From: Desertimonas sp963786985
GTDB lineage: Bacteria; Actinomycetota; Acidimicrobiia; Acidimicrobiales; Ilumatobacteraceae
NCBI GenBank assembly: GCA_963786985.1
Contig: CAWBBL010000007.1
Coordinates: 62,001 to 126,000 of the forward strand
Direction of reading: 5' to 3'
Length of the DNA: 64,000 nucleotides
Each line of letters starts with the position of its first letter. Position 1 is the first letter of the stretch. Below the pieces are notes generated by a model. It was not told where the DNA came from. It saw only the letters and a list, made by a program, of their open reading frames with translations, and did not search any database. A program made the position numbers and the translations under genes. Below are positions 1-7,536 of the stretch, one piece after another.

Positions 1-144
1 GACGAGAGCGGTTCCGGCATCACCGCGCCGTTCAACGCACCATCTCAAGGACCGCCGCCGTGGCACGTGTATCGCATCGAGCCACGCTCGGCGACTGTCG
101 TGTTGGGCACAGATCCGGGCGGCCTGACTCGCTTCAGGTTCTGA
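1..144 (+). CDS. C-terminal end of a pyridoxamine 5'-phosphate oxidase-like protein (partial)
   Basis: The window opens inside a reading frame that stays open for 47 codons and ends with TGA at 142-144. The visible end reads ...PPPWHVYRIEPRSATVVLG and then ...GGLTRFRF. A W-x-VYR-x-P strand, a Gly-Thr-Asp turn and a terminal T-R-(W/F)-R-F are typical of the last strands of FMN- or F420-binding split-barrel proteins of the PNPOx family. The cofactor site lies upstream of the window, so the substrate cannot be judged. A second PNPOx-like gene lies at 24498-25004. Confidence 0.6.
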   Translation, partial: DESGSGITAPFNAPSQGPPPWHVYRIEPRSATVVLGTDPGGLTRFRF

Positions 145-243
145 ACGCCCGGGTGGAGTAGATCTCTGTGCGTACCGCCGAAGATCGAAATGATCGGATG
201 GACCACGTCGTCGCTTGCGATCCCCGACGCCGGCCATCTCCGG

Positions 244-1272
244 TCAGCTGTGTGACGCTTGATCCGTGGTGTCGTGCTGGCCGGGGTCTGCGTCGCCTTG
301 GCGTGCTTCGGTGAAGCTGACGGTGACGGTCTCGAACTCCTTGTACTGCTGAGCCGTGGCGATGTCCGTGTAGGTGCGGCGGTCGGCGCCGGTGAGTTCG
401 ACGTCGTCGGTGAACGGCGTTAGCAGGGAGCGCGGGTAGAGCCGTTTGAAGCGCACTACGTCGATCTCGGCACTGAAGACGATTGCCAGGGCGGCGAGGA
501 AGATCCACGCGATCAGTCCGAGCACGAGCGCGAAGGCGCCATAGGTGTCGTCGTCGTTGTTGGTGACGACGCGACTGACGTAGGTGGTGCCGCCGAGTTG
601 CAACGCCTGCCAGACGACGGCGGCAGTGACTGCGCCGGGAAGGAGGCTGCGCACCGAGCGGTTCATCGGCACGCAGATCCAGAAGCCGACGACGAACACA
701 ACCGTGTTGACGGCGATGGCGGCGACCACGATCAATGTGGCACTCAACCAGTCGAGGTTGGCGCTGATCGCGGTGGCGCTGGCCAGGCCCGACAGGACCG
801 TGGCGGTGATCGTCGCCAAGCCACCGATGGCGATCAGCACGAGGCTGCGTAAGCGCAGGTGGAACGGGTTGGGGCGGCGACACCGGGGAACCGCCCAGGT
901 GACGTTCATCGCGTGCTGGATGGCGTGGGCGACGCCGAGGGCGCCGTAGACGGCGACGAGCACACTGACCACGAGGGCGATACCACTGCCGCGCACGCTC
1001 TGAGGATCGCCGAGCTGCTGTCCGATCACGGGGAACTGGCTCAGTGTCGAGTCGAGGATTCTTGTCTGGAGTTCTGCGTCGTTCTGCAGGACGAACCCGA
1101 GGATCGACGTGAATAGGAGGAGCAAAGGAAACAGCGACAAGAAGCCGTAGAAGGCGATCAGCGCAGCAAGGTACACACCCTGATCGTCGTGAAACTTGTA
1201 GAGCACGGCCAGCGGCGCACCGGCCCACTCGTGCCGCCGCTGGAAATTGTCCAACCGTTCCGTGACGCCCAT
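244..1272 (-). CDS. YihY/BrkB family inner-membrane protein
   Basis: 342-aa integral membrane protein. About six hydrophobic segments are visible, the first around residues 35-60 (a Y-x-A-L-I-A-F-Y-G-F-L-S-L-F-P stretch), then near 100, 145, 180, 210 and 245. The early A-(L)-A-F-Y-x-x-L-S-L-F-P motif and the later Y-G-A-(F/L) plus W-I-F motifs are the signature of the YihY/BrkB (formerly 'RNase BN') family. Its biochemical role is not settled; a transport or envelope function is usual to assume. The hydrophilic tail (about 280-342) is charged and probably cytoplasmic. Length is in the normal 280-350 range. The gene stands alone, facing left. Confidence 0.85.
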   Translation of the reverse strand: MGVTERLDNFQRRHEWAGAPLAVLYKFHDDQGVYLAALIAFYGFLSLFPLLLLFTSILGFVLQNDAELQTRILDSTLSQFPVIGQQLGDPQSVRGSGIALVVSVLVAVYGALGVAHAIQHAMNVTWAVPRCRRPNPFHLRLRSLVLIAIGGLATITATVLSGLASATAISANLDWLSATLIVVAAIAVNTVVFVVGFWICVPMNRSVRSLLPGAVTAAVVWQALQLGGTTYVSRVVTNNDDDTYGAFALVLGLIAWIFLAALAIVFSAEIDVVRFKRLYPRSLLTPFTDDVELTGADRRTYTDIATAQQYKEFETVTVSFTEARQGDADPGQHDTTDQASHS

Positions 1273-2015
1273 GACCGCATACCTGCCTACGCCACGTGTC
1301 CGGTTCCCCGAACCCGCCCCGATCAGACCATGACGGTGGTGTGGTGCGGTTCAGCCAGGGTGAGACCGCCGGCTCGCCCCGGGGGGCACGACCCGAGGCC
1401 GGACTGCCGGATTGCCCGCCGCCGCGCCCCGGACGTCTCAACCTCGGCGGATCGACATGCGAACCACCTTCAGCCCCGAGGGTCATTGGCGGCACCGTGC
1501 GGGCCGGGTGGGGCGGCATCTCGCGTGGGGCGTTCGAGCTCGGCGGGTTCGGCGTACGGGACCGGCTGCGACTGGTCGTGCTCGGCGCCGTGAGCGGGGA
1601 CGGTCCACTTGCAAGCCTCCACAGCCGATGAGTCGAGCCGCATGCCCTGGTCCTGCGGTGTGCACGTCGCCATGCAGCGATCGTGACGCGGGTCGAGCGG
1701 GAGGGGAAGTGCAACGTCCGAACCGCCCTCAGCTGCTCGACTCGGTACCCCGGGGACGTGCTCAGGAGGACGCTGCGGCGTGCAGTGGCCGCGGGCCGTG
1801 GTGGTGATCCCGGCTCGGAGACAATGTGTATGCCGACCCGGCGGGTCACCCGTTCTGTCTCATCAAACGGCCCGGGTGGGCGCCACCACTGAACGCCACG
1901 ACCTGAAGCGGCAAGGCACCGGAGGTTCGCGATTGAACTGCGGCCCGCGGACTCGTACCGTGCCACTTGCCGGCCACCACCGCGGCGGCCCGGACCACGA
2001 CCGAAGGAGGTTGCC
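1273..2015. other. 743-bp stretch without an intact gene
   Basis: No open frame here looks like a real protein: all are short, Arg/Pro-rich and without family features. The only recognisable item is a decayed VOC C-terminus at 1820-1906. A strong ribosome binding site (GAAGGAGG) at its right edge belongs to the ABM-like gene starting at 2016. The stretch looks like eroded coding DNA. Confidence 0.6.
1820..1906 (+). pseudogene. remnant of a VOC (glyoxalase-like) protein C-terminus
   Basis: Read in this frame the DNA gives DNVYADPAGHPFCLIKRPGW and then a stop. V-Y-A-D-P-A-G-H-P-F-C-L is the last beta strand of actinobacterial vicinal-oxygen-chelate proteins, where the metal-ligand Glu/His strand normally lies. 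An in-frame TGA at 1805-1807 cuts it from upstream sequence, and only faint similarity (a PQLL and a DAAA stretch) continues to the left. It is a broken gene rather than a start. The high match to the consensus makes chance unlikely. Confidence 0.6.
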
Positions 2016-2297
2016 ATGCACGCGGTAATCGGGAGAGTCGAGATCGACTCGAGTCGCGCCGACGAGGCCACCGAGTTGCTGAACAACTACACCGTGCCGA
2101 TGGTCAAGCAGGCGCCTGGTTTCGTCAGCGGGACGTGGGCGCGGTCCGCGGACGGAACGCACGGACAGAGCCTCCTTCTCTTTGAGAGCGAAGAAGCGGC
2201 GAAAGCCGCGGCAGAACGCGCCGCGGCGGGGCCCCCGCCAGGGGGACCGGTGACCTTCGTATCCGCCGACGTGTTCGAGGTGCTCGCCCAGGCCTAG
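2016..2297 (+). CDS. small ABM-like (dimeric alpha/beta barrel) protein
   Basis: 93 aa. The start ATG is 5 nt after a near-perfect ribosome binding site (AAGGAGG). The protein opens with a beta strand (HAVIGRVEID), then a helix, a Pro-Gly-F turn (QAPGFVSGTWARS) and a second strand-helix unit, with ...S-L-L-L-F-E-S-E-E-A-A in the middle. This is the arrangement of antibiotic-biosynthesis-monooxygenase-like and dimeric ferredoxin-fold barrels. Members range from heme-degrading enzymes to stress proteins with no known activity, and no catalytic residue can be assigned. It appears to be a single-gene unit. Confidence 0.7.
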   Translation: MHAVIGRVEIDSSRADEATELLNNYTVPMVKQAPGFVSGTWARSADGTHGQSLLLFESEEAAKAAAERAAAGPPPGGPVTFVSADVFEVLAQA

Positions 2298-2569
2298 ACC
2301 CCGCAGGCGGCGAGCGTCTCCAGGGGCCAGCGGCGGGCGCCTTCCGCTGACAACGGCTGGCATCGGGAGTGACACCGTGCCCAAGTCGGGACGCGACGCC
2401 GAAGTCGAGTCCGCGATTCCCCGTCAAGAGGGCATTCTGGGCTCTGAGGTCGCCGCCCACTTGGCGCTCACGATTGGTGCGATCCGGTTCCGATCCGCTG
2501 CTGGGTGGGTACCGAAGTGCCGTGAATACGGAACGAGCTCGCACCGGCGTCAATGAGGAGGAATTCGTC

Positions 2570-3145
2570 GTGGCCTTCCGCGCCGCCTGCGATGCGTTGG
2601 CGGGCGCTGGGGTGCCGTACCTGTTCATGGGTGGCATCGCCTCCATCGTTCACGGACGCACGTCGTGGACCCATGATCTTGATGTGTTCATCCGTCGAGC
2701 TGATGAGCCCGCGGCCGTCGAGGCGCTTGGTGCTGCCGGCTATCGGCTCGACCCAACGCCCTCTTCCTGGTTCTCCAAGCTCTGGATGAACGAGGTCTTC
2801 CTCGATGTGATCTACAGCTCGTCCGGTCCTGTCGATCTGGATGACGCCATGCTCGAGCGCGGCGAGTGGGCCGAGGTGTGGGGCCGCAAGGTCCCGGTTC
2901 TCGGCCCCGAGGATCTCGTGGTGACCAAGGCCTTGGCACACGGTGAGGAGACCGCGCACTACTGGTGGGATGCCCTCGCCATCATCGCCAAGGGCGAATT
3001 GGACTGGGACTATCTGCTGATGAGGGCGCGGCACGGACCGCGGCGTGTTCTCAGCCTGCTGCTGTATGCGCAGTCGACCGACCTCGCCGTGCCCGACCAT
3101 GTGATCCGCCGCATGTCGGCCGTGACGTTGGGGGAGGAGGGATGA
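2570..3145 (+). CDS. nucleotidyltransferase-fold protein
   Basis: About 191 aa from GTG 2570, chosen because GAGGAGGAA lies 5-8 nt upstream; an in-frame GTG at 2522 would add 16 residues and resembles some homologues, so the start is uncertain. The N-terminus holds the G-G-I-A-S-x-x-x-H-G motif followed by W-T-H-D-L-D-V-F-I, the G-S/G-G...D-x-D core of the pol-beta-like nucleotidyltransferase fold that binds metal and NTP. The C-terminus carries the K-A-L-x-H...H-(Y)-W-x-D-A-L-A-I motif of this subfamily. Substrate is unknown; relatives include toxin/antitoxin and minimal nucleotidyltransferases. The stop overlaps the next gene (ATGA), so it is co-transcribed with the BON and phosphoesterase genes. 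Confidence 0.75.
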   Translation: MAFRAACDALAGAGVPYLFMGGIASIVHGRTSWTHDLDVFIRRADEPAAVEALGAAGYRLDPTPSSWFSKLWMNEVFLDVIYSSSGPVDLDDAMLERGEWAEVWGRKVPVLGPEDLVVTKALAHGEETAHYWWDALAIIAKGELDWDYLLMRARHGPRRVLSLLLYAQSTDLAVPDHVIRRMSAVTLGEEG

Positions 3146-3402
3146 CGGCAAAGTCCGCTGAGGAGCGCTACCTCCCTGAGCACCTCCACGAGGCGCTGCT
3201 CGCTGATCAGCGTGTCGGCGAGCAAGACCTGCAGGTGGCTGCGGAAGAGCATTGCATCCATGTCACCGGGACGGTGTCGACACCGGCCCGGCGTGACGCG
3301 ATTGTCACCGTGATCGCCGAACTCGCGCCCGGATGGGAGATCTGCAATGACGTCGAGCTGATGGACGTCGCGGCCGACCCGGATGTCGAGGACCTCCCCT
3401 GA
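3142..3402 (+). CDS. BON-domain-like small protein
   Basis: 86 aa, starting at the ATG that overlaps the preceding stop (ATGA at 3142-3145) after GGGGGAGGAGG. Residues about 18-75 follow the BON pattern: a helix, V-G-E-Q-D-L-Q-V-A-A-E, I-H-V-T-G-T-V, a helix rich in Arg/Asp, then W-E-I-C-N-D-V-E-L. The strand reading 'h-h-x-G-x-V' is the core of the fold. BON domains often bind lipids or phospholipid surfaces. There is no signal peptide, so it is probably cytoplasmic. It is sandwiched between a nucleotidyltransferase and a phosphoesterase with overlapping ends, implying a common operon. Confidence 0.65.
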   Translation: MTAKSAEERYLPEHLHEALLADQRVGEQDLQVAAEEHCIHVTGTVSTPARRDAIVTVIAELAPGWEICNDVELMDVAADPDVEDLP

Positions 3403-4142
3403 TGAACTGCGTGCGGCTCGCCGCGGTTGGCGATGTCCACGTCGGTCTGGACTCTGGTGCCGTGCTCAACTCGGAGTTGCTCGTCGAGTCTGCCGACGTG
3501 TTGCTTGTCGCTGGAGACCTCACACGCCATGGCACACCGGCGGAGGCCGAGATGTTCGCCTCCGAAGTGGCGACCGTGCCCGTCCCTGTCGTGGTGGTGC
3601 TCGGCAACCACGACTTCGAAAGCGAAGCTGCCGAGGAGGTGCGCACGATCATGGAATCGGCTGGCGCCATCGTGCTCGACGGCGGCTCGGTCGACGTCGA
3701 GCTTGACGGGGTGCGCGTCGGCATTGCCGGCACGCCCGGCTTCGGGGGCGGGTTCCGCGGCGCCAGCTGTTCGGAGTTCGGCGAGCCATTGATGAAGGCG
3801 TTTGTCCGCCACAGCCGAGCGATGGCCGACGCACTCTGCGACTCGTTGAAGCGACTGGACACCGACCTGCGCATCGCCTTGACCCACTACTCTCCGATCG
3901 AGGCCACGCTCGATGGTGAGCGACGCGAGATCTATCCCTTCCTGGGTAGCTACCTACTCGCCGAGGCCATCGACGCTGGCGGGGCCCACCTCGCCATCCA
4001 CGGCCACGCCCACCGCGGGTCGCGCGCCGGAACCACACCATGTGGCGTACCGGTGCGCAACGTCGCCCGCCCGGTCATCGGGCGGCCCTTCACCGTGCTG
4101 CGTCTGGACCCCGATGGCCTCGCCGAGGACCCCGACGCCTGA
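3402..4142 (+). CDS. calcineurin-like metallophosphoesterase
   Basis: 246 aa. The metal-binding motifs appear in order: G-D-V-H (near residue 10; D and H), G-D-L-T-R-H (about 38), G-N-H-D (about 68), a H-Y-S-P motif (about 155) and G-H-A-H-R-G (about 195). These are the five blocks of binuclear metallophosphatases, so catalysis is expected to be intact. Substrate could be a cyclic nucleotide, a nucleotide or a phosphoprotein; the sequence does not decide. The start ATG overlaps the previous stop (TGATG), making this the last gene of a three-gene unit 2570-4142. Confidence 0.85.
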   Translation: MNCVRLAAVGDVHVGLDSGAVLNSELLVESADVLLVAGDLTRHGTPAEAEMFASEVATVPVPVVVVLGNHDFESEAAEEVRTIMESAGAIVLDGGSVDVELDGVRVGIAGTPGFGGGFRGASCSEFGEPLMKAFVRHSRAMADALCDSLKRLDTDLRIALTHYSPIEATLDGERREIYPFLGSYLLAEAIDAGGAHLAIHGHAHRGSRAGTTPCGVPVRNVARPVIGRPFTVLRLDPDGLAEDPDA

Positions 4143-4273
4143 CAGACGGCTTGGGCTGGCCGGCGAACTTGTCGCACGGCGATGCTCGCCAACTCTCCGC
4201 CGCGGTGCGCAGCTCGTGTGCGTCGTGGGCCGGGTCGTCGAGCCGGCAGCAGCGCGGATCGACGCTCCTGCGC

Positions 4274-5212
4274 CTAGGCAGGTTCGGCAGCGGGAAAGGT
4301 CCAGGTGCCGTCGAGGATCTCTGGTCGTGGTCGGTACAGGCGCACGGCGTAGTTCCAGCCGTCCATGATCGGCAGGCAGTTCGGTCGGTCGTTGGCGCAG
4401 CCACCGAAGTGCACCGTGACCGAGCCGTCGTCGTTCGGTGTGGCGGTGATGTTGTTGACGCTGTAGGCGTCGCGGTCGTTGGCCTGGAAGTAGCCGTCGG
4501 CGTTGTACACCGAGATCGACCAGAACCCGTCGACGGGCACGTCGCCGACGGTGACCTTGTACTCGCCGGTCGGAAAGCCGGGGTCGACGTTGATGTAGAA
4601 CGCCTCCTGTTCGGGCAGGCCACCCCAACCCGAGGCGGTTCCAAGCAGGTGCTTGATCGGGTCGACATCGTCCTTGCGGCCGAATGCGCCGGCGAAGGCG
4701 TTGACGCCCCGCGCCAAGGTGAGCACCGCCTCGCGAGTCGTGTCGAAGCTGGCCGTGTCGTAGTCGGGCATCACGAAAGGACGTGCCGACCGCGCCTGTA
4801 GGCCGATCTGGTCCTGTAGGGCGTGAACAACGTCGAGATCGGCCGGGTCGTTGGGGTCGACGAGGATTCGTGCGGCAACGAGCACGTAGTCGGTGTCGAA
4901 CCGGCCGACCGTGAGCTCGTGATCGCCAGGACTGTGCAGTACCTCGTTGATGTAGTGGTCGTTGTTGACGACCATCGCCGATAGGTAGCGGTCCCCGGCA
5001 TCGGGAAGTGTGAGCGTCGCTCCTTCGGAGATGTCGACGATCACGCTGCTGTACAGCGTGTCGCGGTTCTGGCGGATCACCGGCTGGTCCTCGATCGACG
5101 CTGGCTCGCGGTGATGCACGACAACGTTGATCGGGGCACGCGCCGACAGCGCTGCGAACATCCTGTCGGTCTCGGCGCGAACGAAATTGTCGATATTGAC
5201 CTGGGTTGCCAT
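4274..5212 (-). CDS. DUF1254/DUF1214 family protein
   Basis: 312 aa from ATG 5212, chosen because AAGGA lies 7 nt upstream; a longer frame reaches 5260 without a site. The N-terminal half has the DUF1254 pattern (V-I-R-Q-N-R-D-T-L-Y-S-S, then Y-L-S-A-M-V-V-N-N-D-H-Y) and the C-terminal half the DUF1214 pattern (F-Y-I-N-V-D, G-F-W-S-I-S-V-Y-N-A-D-G-Y). No signal peptide is evident. Biochemical function is unknown; the family forms jelly-roll-like folds. It stands next to, and is read with, the VOC gene upstream at 5283-5690. Confidence 0.8.
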   Translation of the reverse strand: MATQVNIDNFVRAETDRMFAALSARAPINVVVHHREPASIEDQPVIRQNRDTLYSSVIVDISEGATLTLPDAGDRYLSAMVVNNDHYINEVLHSPGDHELTVGRFDTDYVLVAARILVDPNDPADLDVVHALQDQIGLQARSARPFVMPDYDTASFDTTREAVLTLARGVNAFAGAFGRKDDVDPIKHLLGTASGWGGLPEQEAFYINVDPGFPTGEYKVTVGDVPVDGFWSISVYNADGYFQANDRDAYSVNNITATPNDDGSVTVHFGGCANDRPNCLPIMDGWNYAVRLYRPRPEILDGTWTFPAAEPA

Positions 5213-5282
5213 CGAGCCATCCTTGCGCGGATGGAGCGCGGCGGCGGCGGGACGCCCCATCGTCGCTCGGGTCTTGATCGCG

Positions 5283-5690
5283 TCAGCTGACTAGGTGGGC
5301 GTACGGATCCGGCCGCTCGGCCTCGCTACGCAACACGCAGAACTCGTTGCCCTCCGGATCCGCCAGCGTCACCCAGCCACCTCCGTCCGGGTTGCGGTGG
5401 TCGGCGAACTCCGTCGCACCCAGCCCGACCAGCCGCTCGATCTCTTCGTCGCGCGTCCGGTCGGTTGGAGAAAGGTCGAAATGAATCCGGTTCTTCACCA
5501 CCTTGTCGTCCGGCACCTCGATGAACAGCACCCGGTTCCGCCCGTCGGGCGAGAAGATCATGCACTCTTCGTCTCCTGGCCGGTTGGGGTCCCGCGGATC
5601 CTCGCCGAAGCCGAGCACCTGGCACCACCAGACGGACTGCTCATAGGCGTTGTGCGCGTCGACGGACGTGTGTGAAATCCGTGAAGTCAT
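5283..5690 (-). CDS. VOC family protein
   Basis: 135 aa from ATG 5690, preceded by AGGGGGA. The protein begins R-I-S-H-T-S-V-D-A-H-N-A-Y-E-Q-S-V-W-W and ends V-T-L-A-D-P-E-G-N-E-F-C-V-L. The latter is the closing strand of the two beta-alpha-beta-beta-beta modules of vicinal-oxygen-chelate proteins; the internal N-R-I-H-F-D-L-S-P strand is the start of the second module. Such proteins include glyoxalases, dioxygenases and resistance proteins; this subfamily has no assigned substrate. It probably forms a two-gene unit with the DUF1254 gene 71 bp downstream. Confidence 0.85.
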   Translation of the reverse strand: MTSRISHTSVDAHNAYEQSVWWCQVLGFGEDPRDPNRPGDEECMIFSPDGRNRVLFIEVPDDKVVKNRIHFDLSPTDRTRDEEIERLVGLGATEFADHRNPDGGGWVTLADPEGNEFCVLRSEAERPDPYAHLVS

Positions 5691-6167
5691 TCCCCCTAGC
5701 CTGGCGCATTCCCTCCCCATCGGAGATCTTCAGTTTCGCACCGCGATGAGGCGCCGACGACGTCGGCCGTGCACGTTCAGACGGGTCAGTCGCCATCGGT
5801 GGCGGTCGGTGGCTGTCCGCGACGCTCGGCTGTGCGGAGCCCCACGGCGATCTCGTCTCGTGACGGCGCTGCGCCGCCACCGCCTCGAGGCGGGCCGCGA
5901 TCAGGGGGAACCTCAGCGAGCATGACTCGGAAGTCCCACGTCATCATCCCGGTCGTGTCACGTAGGCGCCCCGCGGTCTGCAACCCGAGGACTCCAACCA
6001 CACGACTGTGGATCGTGGCAGAGGACGGTAGACGGAGCGTGGTCGTCCGTTCGGGCACAGCGAATTGATTGGTCCGGCTGGCGTTCGGTGTTGACCGAGT
6101 GCAACCACGAGGGGTGGCCAGGCACAGGTACTCAGCCAACTGCATCAACGGGTTGGTTGGGGGTCGC
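5691..6167. other. 477-bp intergenic stretch
   Basis: It lies between a minus-strand VOC gene start and the end of the minus-strand LLM oxidoreductase. Short frames exist on both strands, the longest a 120-codon minus frame at 5786-6148, but none shows a family motif, a ribosome binding site and good codon bias together. I see nothing I can support here. Confidence 0.5.
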
Positions 6168-7007
6168 TCACAGGTGGGCGATCGCAGCGACTCCGGCGTC
6201 GATCGTCTCTGCCGGGCCGCTCACCGTCGGCGGCGCGAGCAGCACCAGCCGGTGGGCTCCCGCCTCCTGGTAGGCGGCGGCGCGCTCGGGTGTGAGCCGG
6301 CCGCGGGGTGTCACGCTGATCTCGAGGTCGCCGAGCTCGACGGGCCGCTCGACGCGTTGGGCAGCGGCACGCAACCCGGCGAGCGCGGCCGCGACATCTT
6401 CGGGGGTGAGCCCGTAGCCGTACCACCCGTGGGCGCGGGCCACGGTGCGCCGGTACGCCGGTGGGCTGTGGCCGGCGGCGATCACCGGGATCGGCTGCTG
6501 CACAGGTCGCGGGTGCGCATCGACACCGGCGAACTCGACGAAGCGACCGTGGTACTCGGGATGTTCGTCGTACCACAGCGTGTGCATCGCGTCGAGATAC
6601 TCGTCGGTGACCCCACCACGCTCGGCGAAGTTGGCGCCGACCGCCTCGAACTCCGGTCGGAGGTAGCCGGCGCCGACGCCGAGCATGACTCGCCCGGCCG
6701 ACAGGACGTCGAGCGTGGCAACCTGCTTGGCAAGGACGACGGGGTTGCGCTGGGGAAGGATCACGATCCCCGTCGCCAGCCGCACGGTGGCGGTGTGGGC
6801 GGCGGCCCACGTGAGGGCGAGGATCGAGTCGAGCGCCGGGTCGCGCGGATCCATCGGCGATGGCGGCACCTGCGGATCGGGCAGCACGACGTGTTCGCCG
6901 GCCCACACCGAATCGAACCCAGCCGCCTCGGCCGCCTTGGCGGCAGCGACAAGTTCGTCTGGCCGGCTCATCGAACCCATGTTGACGTGGACCAGTCCCA
7001 GCAGCAC
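6168..7007 (-). CDS. LLM class (F420-dependent type) oxidoreductase
   Basis: 279 aa, close to the usual 280-300 for short luciferase-like monooxygenase-fold enzymes. Visible blocks: A-A-K-A-A-E-A-A-G-F-D-S-V-W-A-G-E-H-V near residue 25, T-A-T-V-R-L-A-T-G-I-V-I-L-P-Q-R-N-P near 75, the L-S-A-G-R-V-M-L-G-V-G-A-G-Y-L-R-P-E-F block near 105, and Y-H-G-R-F-V-E-F near 155. The TIM barrel with G-V-G-x-G-Y-x-x-x-E-F and the early E-H suggests F420H2 rather than FMNH2, as in most actinobacterial members. Substrate is unknown. The upstream region is shared divergently with the small membrane protein at 7047. Confidence 0.88.
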   Translation of the reverse strand: MLLGLVHVNMGSMSRPDELVAAAKAAEAAGFDSVWAGEHVVLPDPQVPPSPMDPRDPALDSILALTWAAAHTATVRLATGIVILPQRNPVVLAKQVATLDVLSAGRVMLGVGAGYLRPEFEAVGANFAERGGVTDEYLDAMHTLWYDEHPEYHGRFVEFAGVDAHPRPVQQPIPVIAAGHSPPAYRRTVARAHGWYGYGLTPEDVAAALAGLRAAAQRVERPVELGDLEISVTPRGRLTPERAAAYQEAGAHRLVLLAPPTVSGPAETIDAGVAAIAHL

Positions 7008-7033
7008 GACAGCACCTTGTCACAAGGCTGGGG

Positions 7034-7039
7034 TACCGT
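7034..7039 (+). promoter_or_regulatory. -10 box of a leaderless promoter
   Basis: TACCGT sits 7 nt before the GTG at 7047 and there is no Shine-Dalgarno sequence. The same hexamer and nearly the same spacing precede the MOSC gene at 31096. Confidence 0.5.
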
Positions 7040-7046
7040 CGTCGTC

Positions 7047-7322
7047 GTGCCAGGACTGCTCGACGGCCGCGACATCAGCGATGACGAACTGGCCGCCCTC
7101 GCCCTGGCAGCGGATCCGGATCAGCCGGTCGACGACGACGCCGTGCCGCTCGACCTGAACGAGCCGCGGGGTTTGCTGCCGGAGTGGTACATGCCCGCGC
7201 CGATGTCGACGCGACAAGGAACGGCCCGCCGATGGATGCTCGGGTGGCTCGTGCTCAGCCTCGTCGCCATCAACGGTGCCGGGCTCTGCGTCACCTACGG
7301 CTTCCCGGAGATCGCCTGGTAG
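7047..7322 (+). CDS. small single-pass membrane protein
   Basis: 91 aa from GTG 7047, chosen because a TACCGT box lies 7 nt upstream (leaderless start) and the coding pattern begins there. The N-terminal half is acidic (D-G-R-D-I-S-D-D-E-L), then L-L-P-E-W-Y-M-P-A-P, then one hydrophobic helix at about residues 64-83 (W-M-L-G-W-L-V-L-S-L-V-A-I-N-G-A-G-L-C), ending Y-G-F-P-E-I-A-W. The W-Y-M-P-A-P linker followed by a helix resembles small conserved actinobacterial membrane proteins of unknown role. It is divergent from the LLM oxidoreductase. Confidence 0.65.
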   Translation: MPGLLDGRDISDDELAALALAADPDQPVDDDAVPLDLNEPRGLLPEWYMPAPMSTRQGTARRWMLGWLVLSLVAINGAGLCVTYGFPEIAW

Positions 7323-7480
7323 TGGGCCAGAGCACGACGACATGCGGTTGCGTACCGTGCTCCGCGAGGCTGGATCATGGGTGAGCCGACCGCAACCGTC
7401 GACCATCCAGGCCGCTCCGAGTTCAATCACGCAGGTATGCGTTCTCCCTACCGCCAGGCTCAGCGGGACACGATTGGCAC

Positions 7481-7526
7481 TCTCCAGCCACGTGTGAGAC
7501 AGAGATGTCTCACGCGTGGCTGGAGA
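7481..7526. terminator. long hairpin (20-bp stem, 6-nt loop)
   Basis: The arms CTCCAGCCACGTGTGAGAC (7482-7500) and GTCTCACGCGTGGCTGGAG (7507-7525) are reverse complements apart from one position that can wobble; 7481 and 7526 extend the stem. It lies between the ends of the convergent genes 7047-7322 and 7537-8904. A bidirectional terminator is the simplest reading, though no T-run follows on the plus strand. Confidence 0.55.
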
Positions 7527-7536
7527 ACTGTTGAGC

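Noticed and set aside
134..2086. A 650-codon minus-strand open frame across the first 2 kb
   Set aside because: It is Arg/Pro/Ser-rich with no domain and overlaps the YihY gene in another frame; a GC-skew shadow.
5786..6148. Minus-strand 120-codon frame in the gap before the LLM gene
   Set aside because: Protein-like in its middle but no start site, family motif or steady codon bias; not supportable.
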